The notes below the pieces were generated by a model. It saw only the letters and a list, made by a program, of their open reading frames with translations. It was not told the origin of the DNA and did no database searches. A program made the translations under genes and the position numbers. From contig NC_089463.1 in the NCBI RefSeq assembly GCF_029203305.1, positions 575,001 through 639,000 on the forward strand: DNA of 64,000 nt. The letters are read 5' to 3'. The stretch comes from Yamadazyma tenuis. Its lineage: Eukaryota; Ascomycota; Pichiomycetes; Serinales; Debaryomycetaceae. This document shows positions 48,590 to 57,842 of this stretch, piece by piece (the stretch's first letter is position 1; every line of letters begins with the position of its first letter).

Positions 48590-50212
48590 TTATATTTGCG
48601 TCTCTTCAACTAACTCAGGATACATTTTCGCGACCAAATTGTCGATAATTTTGACCCAAAGCCACTGGTTGAGGGTGCTGGGAACATTAGTTTCTGAGTC
48701 CACAGGGGCCATGAACACCCGGAGCGTACACTCAATTGAGTGGAGGGTGTCGGTCTTTGACTCACCCTTGTACTTGAAGTACGAAAAAAGGTTGCCTGGA
48801 AGAGCCTTGTGGGTGAGTAGGTCGTAGATGTCGTTGGCGATGGTTGTGGCCGAAAGTTCCACTTGTGGCACAGGGGGATTGTCGTCATTAAAAACACTGG
48901 TTCGGAGGCTCGAGATCACCTTTGACAACGTATCGTCATGAATCAACCGGGACTTAACAATGCCCTTGAAAAGGTACTTTTTGAAGATTCTATTGACTTT
49001 GGTGGAAAGCGCACTGTGCGACATGATCACACTGCGAACCGTCGACACAATGGCTGCAAAAAGTGGTTTGCGGTCGCTGAACCCTGTCAACGTATTGAGC
49101 AAGCGGAACACGCTATTTTCAAGGATATTGTGGTCGGTATCAACCCCTTCGTCGTTCCAGAACGTCAAGTACCCCACGTCTTTGTAGCTCCTGGAAAAGC
49201 TATTTTTGATCTTCTCTCGTATCGACTTCGGTTGGGATGTTGTTTTGACACTCGAGAGTCTATCGTCAAGCTTGGCCTTAACGGCCCCTACTATTCTCAG
49301 AATCACCGATAGGCAGAAGTCGGGCGTGCTAAGCTTGTTGAGGATTTTACCTAGTACCAAGTCAGCCACCACGATATCCACAAAGTTCATGCCTATCTGG
49401 GTATTGAGAGGCCCAAGGTTGTCGTCCGCCGACGAGAAGGTGGTACTAAGCAAGTTCTTCACTAGCACACGGAAATACTTCTGTTTCGATGCGTCAGATG
49501 CAAATATAACATGCTGACTGGCTAGATACTGATCGATTATTGTCCGGTCGCCAGTGGGTTCCAGTACCACCGGTAAACCACCCTGCTGTTCCACTATCCT
49601 GATAGTGTTTTCGCCAACCAAGCCCTCAATGTGGTCGTTAAGAATCGCACTCCAGTCGTCGATGCTGTCCAACAAGTTTTCGCTGTTCAAAATGATACTA
49701 CACCGCATTGCAAAATCTCGTATAAACTCGCATAGTGTTGAATACACCACTTGGACAAAATCCATGTTGTCGGTGTTAAGTTTCCTGAGGTACCACAGGG
49801 TCACGTAGTTCACCATGATACTGGAAAGAAACATGTGGAGCTCAAAGTTGAGCTTGGGATATGAGATATTGGTGGTATCATTTGAGTGAGGGAGAAACGT
49901 AGGTAGGGCGGCTGATAACTGTTTCATCTGCTGCCCCGAATCGCCGTTCAATTGGAACCGCTTCGGCAAGTAGATCTTACAGAGGAACTTAAACTCCTCT
50001 GTGTCTGCCACCGGGTCCAAACGGAGAACCTCCTGGAGTCTTTTGGACTTTATCTTCTTGACGTTGTCCCGTTCAATGAGGCTGTAGAATCTGGTGGAGG
50101 TCGACGTGGTTGGTGATGCCTTCGGTACCAGCGCCCCCACGGTCTTGGGGTACAGAAGGTCGGGAGCAGCCGGTGCCGGGGAGTCCAGTGCCATTTTTTT
50201 CGTATCTGTCAT
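48590..50212 (-). CDS. NVJ3: PXA-domain protein, Nvj3-like
   Basis: A 540-residue protein with a PXA (PX-associated) domain around 115-300, seen as ELHMFLSSIMVNYVTLWYLR, CEFIRDFAMRC, and the helical remainder. It lacks PX, RGS and obvious membrane segments. Yeast Nvj3 is a PXA protein linked to Mdm1 at the nucleus-vacuole junction. Length is comparable (463). Placement between the CSN9-like gene and LIP2, with SCC2 nearby, agrees with YDR179W-A. Function beyond the domain is inferred. Confidence 0.65.
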   Translation of the reverse strand: MTDTKKMALDSPAPAAPDLLYPKTVGALVPKASPTTSTSTRFYSLIERDNVKKIKSKRLQEVLRLDPVADTEEFKFLCKIYLPKRFQLNGDSGQQMKQLSAALPTFLPHSNDTTNISYPKLNFELHMFLSSIMVNYVTLWYLRKLNTDNMDFVQVVYSTLCEFIRDFAMRCSIILNSENLLDSIDDWSAILNDHIEGLVGENTIRIVEQQGGLPVVLEPTGDRTIIDQYLASQHVIFASDASKQKYFRVLVKNLLSTTFSSADDNLGPLNTQIGMNFVDIVVADLVLGKILNKLSTPDFCLSVILRIVGAVKAKLDDRLSSVKTTSQPKSIREKIKNSFSRSYKDVGYLTFWNDEGVDTDHNILENSVFRLLNTLTGFSDRKPLFAAIVSTVRSVIMSHSALSTKVNRIFKKYLFKGIVKSRLIHDDTLSKVISSLRTSVFNDDNPPVPQVELSATTIANDIYDLLTHKALPGNLFSYFKYKGESKTDTLHSIECTLRVFMAPVDSETNVPSTLNQWLWVKIIDNLVAKMYPELVEETQI

Positions 50213-50282
50213 GGAATAGTCAAGACGATAACAACCAGTTTAACATTTCGCATTTCGCATTTCTGCCATCTGCAAAAACACC

Positions 50283-51161
50283 ATGTTCCGGAGGTTCAAC
50301 TCTACCTGCTCCAAGTTTGTGCCGTTGATAGAAAACTACAAGACGCTAAGGCACGTCCACTTCGACGGCCTCACTCCCTTCATCGAGGGCCAGGCCCTCC
50401 AGCAATCCATGGTGGACGCTAACCTATCATTCAAGGAAATCGAGGCCAAAATCAAGCGCAACAAGCTTGAACTTTCCCAACAAGGACTTGAGATCAACGA
50501 CTATGAAAAGGGCTTGATCGACAAGATTTTGGAGATGAAGCCCCACCCCACGCTATTGACGTTCCAGTTCAACAACGTCTACACAGGCGGCAAAAAGATC
50601 AAACGAGACCCGACCATCCACCAGCAAATCAAAGCATTTGAGGAACTTGGATGTGAGTTCCACCAGCTCGAGCGAGGCGGTGACGTGACGTGGCACGGTG
50701 AGGGCCATCTCGTGGCGTACCTCATTCTCGACCTCAAGAAGTTCAAGGACTTGACGGTGCGATGTTTTGTCGATTCGGTGCTTCTCAAGTCGCTCCAGGA
50801 CGTGCTCAACAAGAACTATGATCTCGACAGCTATCTCAACAAAAACCCGGGTGTGTGGATGGAGCCCGACAACTTGAAGATCGCGTCGGTGGGTACCAAC
50901 ATCCAGCGAGGCATCACCAGCTATGGGATCGGGTTGAACGTCAAACCCGATTTAAAGTACCTCAACACTTTCACGATGTGCGGGCTTCCGGGGACTTCGG
51001 CAACCTCCATCCAGCAGATGAAGCCAGGCGCTGACTTGGACCTCAAGGCCGTGGCGTACATGTACTCGAAGGAAATTGCCAATAATTTGAACATCACCAC
51101 CGTGGAACACATGAACGGAGAGGAAATCAGGCACCAATCGATAGAGAGGAATGAGATCTAA
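50283..51161 (+). CDS. LIP2: Lipoyl(octanoyl) transferase Lip2
   Basis: A 292-residue LipB-family enzyme that moves octanoate from acyl-carrier protein to lipoyl domains in mitochondria. The start MFRRFNSTCSK fits a presequence. Core motifs are present: GGDVTWHGEGHLVAYLI, the catalytic Lys in KIASVGTNI and the catalytic Cys in TMCGLPGT. It lies next to SPC19 and FAR9/10. LIP2 and FAR10 are neighbours in S. cerevisiae (YLR238-239). It is divergent from the Nvj3-like gene with 70 bases between. Confidence 0.94.
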   Translation: MFRRFNSTCSKFVPLIENYKTLRHVHFDGLTPFIEGQALQQSMVDANLSFKEIEAKIKRNKLELSQQGLEINDYEKGLIDKILEMKPHPTLLTFQFNNVYTGGKKIKRDPTIHQQIKAFEELGCEFHQLERGGDVTWHGEGHLVAYLILDLKKFKDLTVRCFVDSVLLKSLQDVLNKNYDLDSYLNKNPGVWMEPDNLKIASVGTNIQRGITSYGIGLNVKPDLKYLNTFTMCGLPGTSATSIQQMKPGADLDLKAVAYMYSKEIANNLNITTVEHMNGEEIRHQSIERNEI

Positions 51162-51218
51162 TAGTTTTCTTTTACTGGCTAATATACATCATAACTCATT
51201 GCTGCTGACTGAGACCGC

Positions 51219-51785
51219 TTATTCGCTGTCCTCCTCCATGGGCTGGGGCGTAGAGGCTGCACTCAAGCGGTTCTTTTGATCCTCCAACTGGTACCGGGAG
51301 AGATTGAACTTCAACCGGGACTTTTTGTTTCTGAGAAAGTTCAATCGAAGAAGTTTGTCGTTCATAACATCGTGCGATCCCTTGGAATTTCTGATGGTCT
51401 GAAGCCTCACCCGCTGCAACTCAATCTTGTTCTTAAGATTGTTGGTTCGATTGCGGACCTTTTCCACCTCCTGTTCATATTTGTGTTTCAACGCATCAAC
51501 CTTTGGTTCGAGCTCGTCTTGCACCGTCTTGATGGAGTGCTGTAGGTCCAGTTCGGCCACAAGCCCGAACACATTGTCTGTTTTTAAGATCTTATTGAGC
51601 CTGTGGACATCTTTGGTAGAAGCGTCTACCACTTTGATCGACTTGTCAAGCAACTGGGTGGACGCTCGAAGCGAGCTCACACAGCTCAACAAGTACTCGT
51701 TTGTGTTTGCAGACGGGGTCTGTGGCATGCCTGACATCGTTCGGCCCCGTGGTGTTTCTGCTGTTATGGGCATCTCAAATGGCAT
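51219..51785 (-). CDS. SPC19: DASH complex subunit Spc19
   Basis: A 188-residue, largely helical protein. The N-terminal block LLSCVSSLRASTQLLDKSIKVVDASTKDVHRL followed by TDNVFGLVAELDL matches the Spc19 family of the kinetochore DASH/Dam1 ring, with long coiled-coil helices after it (about 85-160). Slightly longer than yeast Spc19 (165). It is divergent from a Far9/Far10-type gene across 99 bases, the same arrangement as YDR200C/YDR201W, which strengthens the call. Confidence 0.85.
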   Translation of the reverse strand: MPFEMPITAETPRGRTMSGMPQTPSANTNEYLLSCVSSLRASTQLLDKSIKVVDASTKDVHRLNKILKTDNVFGLVAELDLQHSIKTVQDELEPKVDALKHKYEQEVEKVRNRTNNLKNKIELQRVRLQTIRNSKGSHDVMNDKLLRLNFLRNKKSRLKFNLSRYQLEDQKNRLSAASTPQPMEEDSE

Positions 51786-51884
51786 TTGCTAGTGTTTGCA
51801 AAACAAAACAAACCCTCACCAAAATGCGCGCGGTGCTTAACTGCGGTGCCTGGAAAAATCTTGTGATAGCAGCTAGAATGAACC

Positions 51885-53606
51885 ATGAGTAAAGCCGATA
51901 TACCCATCCACTTGGATTTATCTAATTCTTTGCAACAGAACGGCGGTGTACGTCTAGATCTGTACCAAATTCCCCTGCTTCTGCTGTCTCGGCTGTCACT
52001 GCTGTCTAAAATTCCCGATTCCAAACCCGACCCCGAAAGGGCTAACAGGAGACGATCTAACTCCCAAAGTCAGGTTATAGCTACTCCACAACTTTCGGGT
52101 CTTGATCGTCCCTCGGAGTTGAACGGAGGAGGTGTCAGGCCCATCAGAGAAGAGCCTGGGCCTTTTCCGACAAAACGAAAACAGGTTCAATACTTTGTCA
52201 CCTTGACATCTTTAAACGATACGTTTGTTACCAGACACATATCGGTGCCATACTTCCCGGAGACTCGCAAACTAGGCCGTCCCACGGGTGCCAAGATGAA
52301 ACCAGGCGTCACCAACGGGTTTTTCGATTCCCGTGTGTTGAGTAGAAACCATGCGGTTATGTTTGTGGATCCTAATACCGGCAAACTTATGTTGAGAGAC
52401 TTGGGGTCTTCCAACGGAACTTATATCAACAACGTCAAGCTAGACACAGAGGCTGTCGAGGTAAACATGGGAGATAACATATGTTTTGGGTTCAATATCC
52501 AGGTGGGTATCAACCACAAGCAAATCAGTTGTAAAGTGGAGAATATCAGCATCATGAACGATGTGGCCACAGGTGACAATGAGCTATTGAGTGTAAACTT
52601 TCCCATCGACTCGGCCGAATACAAGCATTATCAGTACATCCAGGAGTTGTACAATAAGATATCGATTGAAAATAGAAAGAAAGAATTGAAGGAAGTGACG
52701 AAAAAAACCCCCGTGTCCTTTGAGTCAGCCCTCTTCAGCGATATAAACCCCGAGATCGAAGACAGCTTGTTGGGTTTATACACCAAGGCTAACAACGGAA
52801 TCTTTAAGAACAGTGGCACATCCACCAGCTCCAAGTTGGAAAATTCAATCAGCTTATTGATGAACTGCTTTACAAAGCTCAAGCAACAGAACAACTCGCT
52901 CGGGTCCATAGAGACCTTTCTAGAGACGTATGAGAAAAGGGTGAATGAGCTCAATGAAGCCCACTTGGCAGAGCAAATGAAGATCAAATATACTGAGTTG
53001 AATGATAAAATTGCTAACGAACTGACTGCTAAAGAGAAGCTCCTAAGCGATTTCAAGTACCTCCGTGACGATAACCACAAGAAAATCAAGAAGCTAGAGG
53101 AGAAGGTATTTGCCTTGAAGGACGACAAGCTGCAATTGAACAAGAAAATCACCCAACTCACTCTGGAACTCAAAAGGGCCGAAGCCCAGTCCAATTCCCC
53201 CAGTATTCGCGCGGTGAACGTGAACGAAATAGTTGCTTCCCAAACTAATTGGGACGATCTGAGCAAACTATCATTATCCGAGCTAGACGACCACAGCTTC
53301 AATCCCCAATCCCAACGTCAACAACCTTTCTCACTTCCTAAAGACATCCCATCCCCTGTTTCCGAAAACGGCCTTATCATGAATTCGTCAGAAAATATCG
53401 AAACCGCTGCCCAACAAAATAATGGCGCCCATACACCTCCTCCAGAGAAAGACCAAAATTCACCTTCAGGCTCGCACTTATCGCCTGTCAAAGTCAACCA
53501 GAAGATGCTGGATGAGGACACCGATCTCAGATATAACCAGAATGCCATATTCCTTGCATTTGCCGGATTGATCTTTGCCTTTATAATTCACCACAACATG
53601 GCATAG
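51885..53606 (+). CDS. FAR10: Tail-anchored FHA protein Far9/Far10 (SLMAP family)
   Basis: A 573-residue protein: Ser-rich N-terminus, FHA phosphothreonine-binding domain (about 105-210, with RKLGRP, SRNHA and LGSSNGTYINN), coiled coils (about 370-445) and a C-terminal membrane anchor (NAIFLAFAGLIFAFIIHHNMA). It corresponds to the ancestor of Vps64/Far9 and Far10, part of the STRIPAK-like Far complex in pheromone arrest and TORC2 signalling. Seven CTG codons fall within residues 26-40 beside Ser codons. Read as Ser they give an ordinary Ser-rich linker. This is the best internal evidence for CTG reassignment. Confidence 0.88.
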   Translation: MSKADIPIHLDLSNSLQQNGGVRLDLYQIPLLLLSRLSLLSKIPDSKPDPERANRRRSNSQSQVIATPQLSGLDRPSELNGGGVRPIREEPGPFPTKRKQVQYFVTLTSLNDTFVTRHISVPYFPETRKLGRPTGAKMKPGVTNGFFDSRVLSRNHAVMFVDPNTGKLMLRDLGSSNGTYINNVKLDTEAVEVNMGDNICFGFNIQVGINHKQISCKVENISIMNDVATGDNELLSVNFPIDSAEYKHYQYIQELYNKISIENRKKELKEVTKKTPVSFESALFSDINPEIEDSLLGLYTKANNGIFKNSGTSTSSKLENSISLLMNCFTKLKQQNNSLGSIETFLETYEKRVNELNEAHLAEQMKIKYTELNDKIANELTAKEKLLSDFKYLRDDNHKKIKKLEEKVFALKDDKLQLNKKITQLTLELKRAEAQSNSPSIRAVNVNEIVASQTNWDDLSKLSLSELDDHSFNPQSQRQQPFSLPKDIPSPVSENGLIMNSSENIETAAQQNNGAHTPPPEKDQNSPSGSHLSPVKVNQKMLDEDTDLRYNQNAIFLAFAGLIFAFIIHHNMA

Positions 53607-53751
53607 ACTTGCGAATAAACATACTTAGCATCACCAGCCACTCCACCAATTCATGATGCAATTGTGAATCGTACCATTCTGGGGTAAACCAATAAATGCC
53701 AGGCAATTCGCGATTCCGCCAGAAAAAAAATTCTGGTTGCTTGATGCAAAT

Positions 53752-54699
53752 ATGATACGAACCCCATCTACCATGATTGCTGCCGGAAAATTTGTTCCCA
53801 TGGTGTACAAGCGGAGCCTTGTGACACCCATGGCGATACTCGGTGGGTTGTTTTACTCGGAAAGCAACCGTTTGGCCGATCAAATGGCGGCTGGAAAATT
53901 GCACTACAAGGATGCGAACAGCGAGTTGAACAAAAGCATGAAAATCCAGTTTTCAAGACCCGAACCCCAATATCCCGGCCACGTTCCGCTTTACACGCTA
54001 GAAAGGATTCTTATGTTCCTTGGATCGTCAGTGGGATCGTATTTTCATCCCGAGAGAAACGAGTTTATTGTGGGCCTTGGAGAGTCTACCGCATTGCCAG
54101 TAGTCCTCAGGCATATCCAAAAAACCATGTTGTCAGACCCCATAGGAAGACAGATTCTTAAGGAGAAACCCCGGATTACCTCCACTTCTCTTGACTTGGA
54201 CTATTTGCGGGCATTACCTCCAAACACCATTGGTCACACCTATATCAAATGGCTTGATAGAGAAGGCGTGAGTCCCGACACCCGTGTGGCCGTCAAGTTC
54301 ATCAACGACCCCGAATTGGCTTACATTTACCAGAGATACAGAGAATGCCATGACTTTTATCATGCTGTCACCGGGTTGCCCATCATCATCGAAGGAGAAA
54401 TTGCTGTCAAAGTGTTTGAATTCATGAACATTGGCATTCCCATGAGCGGGTTGGGGGCGCTATTTGCTCCCTTACGGCTCAAACCCAGTCAGAAAGAACG
54501 ACTTTTCAATATCTATTATCCTTGGGCCATTCGCACTGGGGTCAACTCCAGGCCTCTTATGAATGTATATTGGGAACACATGTTGGAAAAAGATATGGAT
54601 GAGTTCAGAACAGAAATGAACATTGAGCAGCCTCCCGACTTGCGTATACTTCGGAAAGAGTACTTTGAGAAGTTAAAGAGGAAAAAGTTGATCATGTGA
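53752..54699 (+). CDS. COQ4: Ubiquinone biosynthesis protein Coq4
   Basis: A 315-residue protein of the mitochondrial coenzyme Q synthome. The zinc-binding motif HD-x2-H-x11-E is intact in HDFYHAVTGLPIIIEGE. The block PLYTLERILMFLGSSVGSYFHP opens the conserved part. The frame begins at TTG, so I use the ATG at 53752 (MIRTPSTMIAAGKFV), which gives a plausible presequence. Length is close to yeast Coq4 (335). It follows FAR9/10 and SPC19, like YDR200-204. Confidence 0.94.
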   Translation: MIRTPSTMIAAGKFVPMVYKRSLVTPMAILGGLFYSESNRLADQMAAGKLHYKDANSELNKSMKIQFSRPEPQYPGHVPLYTLERILMFLGSSVGSYFHPERNEFIVGLGESTALPVVLRHIQKTMLSDPIGRQILKEKPRITSTSLDLDYLRALPPNTIGHTYIKWLDREGVSPDTRVAVKFINDPELAYIYQRYRECHDFYHAVTGLPIIIEGEIAVKVFEFMNIGIPMSGLGALFAPLRLKPSQKERLFNIYYPWAIRTGVNSRPLMNVYWEHMLEKDMDEFRTEMNIEQPPDLRILRKEYFEKLKRKKLIM

Positions 54700-54788
54700 T
54701 GAATGTATATAAGTTGTAGTTTCAGGTAGCTAAAGCCGCACTGTTGATACAAATAAATTGTTACGATTTCGTTTTGTTGCTGTGAATA

Positions 54789-55479
54789 ATGTCTTCCTTG
54801 TTGTACAAGTACTTCTTGAAGAAAGTATGTATCGTATCTATCTGCTATGTGTTGTGGCCCACCTATTAACCTTCAGACCAATTTGGATTCGGTCTTCACT
54901 GTGGGAGGTGACCCCAATAATAGTGACCCATATTTTGAAGAAATCCCCCCAAACGAATTGCATTTCTACCAGAAAAAAGGGGCTCGGAGAAAGAGAAAGT
55001 TACCAGATTTCATCCCCAAACATGACCTAAATGTATTGGATTCCGTCAAAAGAAAGGCTTATAGACTCGATTTACAGTTGAGTATGTGTGGATTGCGTCT
55101 TGGATGGGCAGGAGTCATTGGATTGATTCCATGGATCGGTGACTGTATCTCCTTGTTCTTTGCTTTGCAATTGATCAAAAAGGCCGATGAAATAGAAGGT
55201 GGTGTCCCCATAGCAGTCAAACTGAAAATGATGTCGAACTTGATATTTGACTTTATAATGGGACTCATTCCGTTATTGGGCGACTTTATGAACATCTTGT
55301 ACAAGTGCAACTCACGTAACTTCATTCTCTTGGAGAAGTATCTCGTGGAGAAGCATTCCCCGAATCACCACGGGTCTAAAATGGAAAACATGAACAAAAA
55401 GCAGCTCCAGGCCTTGGAGGACTCGGGTATGGAGCACGGTGAGGGTCCTGAGAAAACCCGAGCTGATGACCTAGTTTAG
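54789..55479 (+). CDS. DUF4112-family membrane protein (two exons)
   Basis: Exon 1 is 54789-54824 (MSSLLYKYFLKK) and exon 2 is 54877-55479, phase 0, 212 residues. The domain is clear: LDSVKRKAYRLD, then GLRLGWAGVIGLIPWIGDCISLFFALQLI and DFIMGLIPLLGDFMNILYKCNSRN, two hydrophobic hairpins each ending P-x2-GD. DUF4112 proteins are found across fungi and bacteria, and I know of no defined function. The unspliced frame would start at an internal ATG inside the intron (54847) and lack the basic N-terminus. It is convergent with CNL1, with 23 bases between. Confidence 0.82.
54825..54876 (+). other. Intron of the DUF4112 gene
   Basis: 52 bases: donor GTATGT, branch-like TATTAAC at 54864-54870, acceptor CAG. 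Size and branch-to-acceptor distance resemble the PLP1 intron. The splice is in frame, but the branch base differs from the consensus. Confidence 0.75.
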
Positions 55480-55502
55480 TGTAATATACAGCCATTGGCC
55501 AT

Positions 55503-55829
55503 CTATTGTCGGGAAAACTGGGTTTCGAGTCGAGACACCCGAACCTTGAAATCATCCACAAACCCCTTCAATTGGTCCAACTTCATAAATTCCAACTCCA
55601 ACTTGTCACATTCTACTAGTAGCTTGTCGATTTGAGCCATCTCCATGTCGAGTTTCAACTGTTGTTGCAAGTAGTCTCTCTTTATTAGCAGCTCTTTCTG
55701 GCTGACCGACTCAAAAGTGATATCCGAAAGGCTTTTGACATGGTCATTAATCTTATATATGAGATAGTCGTAGCTCAAGGCCAACTGTTTCAATCCCATT
55801 GGATCCTCTTCCTCACTGTCTGCAACCAT
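55503..55829 (-). CDS. CNL1: BLOC-1 complex subunit Cnl1
   Basis: A 108-residue helical protein. DPMGLKQLALSYDYLIYKINDHV closely follows the yeast Cnl1 pattern (DPLG-L-DYDYL-YKI-DYV), with a coiled coil after it. Cnl1 belongs to the yeast BLOC-1 complex acting in endosomal maturation. The longer frame starts at GTG, so I use the ATG at 55829. The divergent neighbour is GGA1/2, the same pair as YDR357C/YDR358W, which makes the assignment firm. Confidence 0.88.
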   Translation of the reverse strand: MVADSEEEDPMGLKQLALSYDYLIYKINDHVKSLSDITFESVSQKELLIKRDYLQQQLKLDMEMAQIDKLLVECDKLELEFMKLDQLKGFVDDFKVRVSRLETQFSRQ

Positions 55830-55964
55830 TATGCCAATTATTTGCAATCGGTTCACTGAAGATGCTCACGCTTTTTTGTCGCTGTCGCACCGTTTTGCTG
55901 AACCTTCAAAAAATCAAACTGGCAACTGTCGCCTCGTAACAGCAGAACTAACATAAACTTTAAT

Positions 55965-57767
55965 ATGTCGTCCAGCTCTGGTTACTCGCTTTCCAAGATC
56001 AATCCCAAGTTACTAAGAAGGATATGTATGTATTAATTGGGTCCATTGAGGACCTTTACCTGGGTCAACCTCACTTGATAGCTTTTCACCTTCACCCCCT
56101 ATAGGAAGAAATATGCTAACAACCATTTAGACCGGGCTTGTAGACCATCTTTGGACGAGCCCAACTTGGCGTTGAACTTGGAGATATGTGATTATGTCAA
56201 TGCCAAGCAGGGTTCAATCCCTAGGGATGCTGCCATCACTGTTGTCAAATTGATTAGTCAAAAGGACCCTCAAACAAGCGAATTGGCTTTGTCATTATTG
56301 GATAACTTGGTGAAAAATTGTGGATATCCCTTTCACTTGCAGGTGTCTCGCAAGGAGTTTTTGAATGAGTTGGTCAAGAGGTTCCCCGAAAGACCTCCCT
56401 TGAGGTATACCAGAGTCCAAAGATTGATATTGGCTCAGATCGAGGAATGGTACCAAACCATTTGTAAGACCTCCAAGTACAAAGAAGACTTTGGTTACAT
56501 CAAAAACATGCACACATTATTGAGCCACAAAGGATATATTTTCCCCGAGGTCAAGGTTGAAGACGCTGCTGTATTGAATCCGGCTGATACTTTGAAGTCT
56601 TTTGAAGAATTGCAAAAGGAAGAGGAAGTGGTCAACAGTGCCAAGTTGCAAGAATTGATCAGAAGAGGTAGGCCACAGGACTTGCTGGAGGCTAATAAGT
56701 TGATGAAGATTATGGCCGGTTTCAAGGAAAGTAATAAGGTGGAAGAGAATAAACAGCAAATTCTTCAAGACATTGCTAGATTGAAGCGGAAAGCGGAGAT
56801 TTTGGATGAGATGTTAACCGCCATCCAACAAAATGGCGGAAAGATTGAAGAGTCTAATGAAGCTGCTCATGAATTGTATGGTTCGGTTAAGAGTAATCAA
56901 CCAATCATAAACAAAATCATTGAAGAAGAACATGATAATGAACAAAGAGTCGGCGAGTTATTGTCCTTGAATGACAATATCAACACTTTGATCAATAAGT
57001 TCCAATTGTTGAAAGGCGGTAAAGTTGATGAGGCTTCAAAGATGAAAGCCAACCTTAATCAGGACTTGAATTTGATTGACTTTGATGATGATGAACCTAT
57101 CAGTAATGATCAAACTGGCAAGGATACCCAGGGCTATAACGATTTATTAAGTGACTTGACCAGCTTATCGTTTGGTGGAGAGCCATCCAAGAAGACCAAT
57201 GATGACATTTTGAATTTGTTTGGATCAGGTGGCTCGATAGCTTTAGGCTCAAACACTCCCCAACCTACTGAACCTTCAAGCAAAGATTTCGATCTCTTAG
57301 CTGGTTTCAGCTCGCCATCTCCTCAATTGCAATCAAATGTCCAAACTACACCTGTTCAGTCTAACAACGTTTTGGATGCATTTGAGTTGAGTTTCCCATC
57401 AAGCACCCCATCAAATATCACATCCACCATTTCTAAAAAGACCATTCACCAATCGAAAGCCATACAAATTGATGTCGAGCTCTACAGCACCGGTACTACA
57501 GTAAATGGTAAATTTTTCTTCAGAAACGTGGGGATTCCAACATCCACCATAGCGGTGTTCAAGTTCTTGGTGGCCGCTCCTAAGAGTTGTAAACTAGAAT
57601 TAAAACCTCAAAGTGGTGAAACATTGTCTGGAGGACTGAGTTTCATCAGTCAAGAGTTCACCATCCAAAATGACTTGAACAAGCCTTTGAAGATCAAATG
57701 GAAGGCGGATTACACCTATCAGTTCAGTCAGACGACACAAACTGAAACTGGTGTAAGCGAATTATAG
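55965..57767 (+). CDS. GGA1: Gga clathrin adaptor (VHS-GAT-GAE), two exons
   Basis: Exon 1 is 55965-56025 and exon 2 is 56131-57767, joined in phase 1 to give 565 residues. Exon 1 encodes MSSSSGYSLSKINPKLLRRI, and the junction reads on as Y-RACRPSLDEPNLALNLEI, matching the start of the yeast Gga VHS domain. Domains in order: VHS (to about 165), GAT (about 185-320) that binds Arf and ubiquitin, a hinge with short acidic-Phe and DLL-type clathrin motifs, and the GAE ear (about 450-565). It sorts cargo at the trans-Golgi. Neighbour CNL1 matches S. cerevisiae GGA1 (YDR358W), and the gene may stand for both paralogues. Confidence 0.93.
56026..56130 (+). other. Intron of GGA1/2
   Basis: 105 bases: donor GTATGT, branch TGCTAAC at 56114-56120, acceptor TAG. 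Splicing restores the N-terminal half of the first VHS helix. Confidence 0.9.
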
Positions 57768-57842
57768 CCCAAACAACTGCTTTAAATAGACCCTAGATCG
57801 AGAGAATCACATAATTCCGTACATTATAAAAAATCCCTAATC

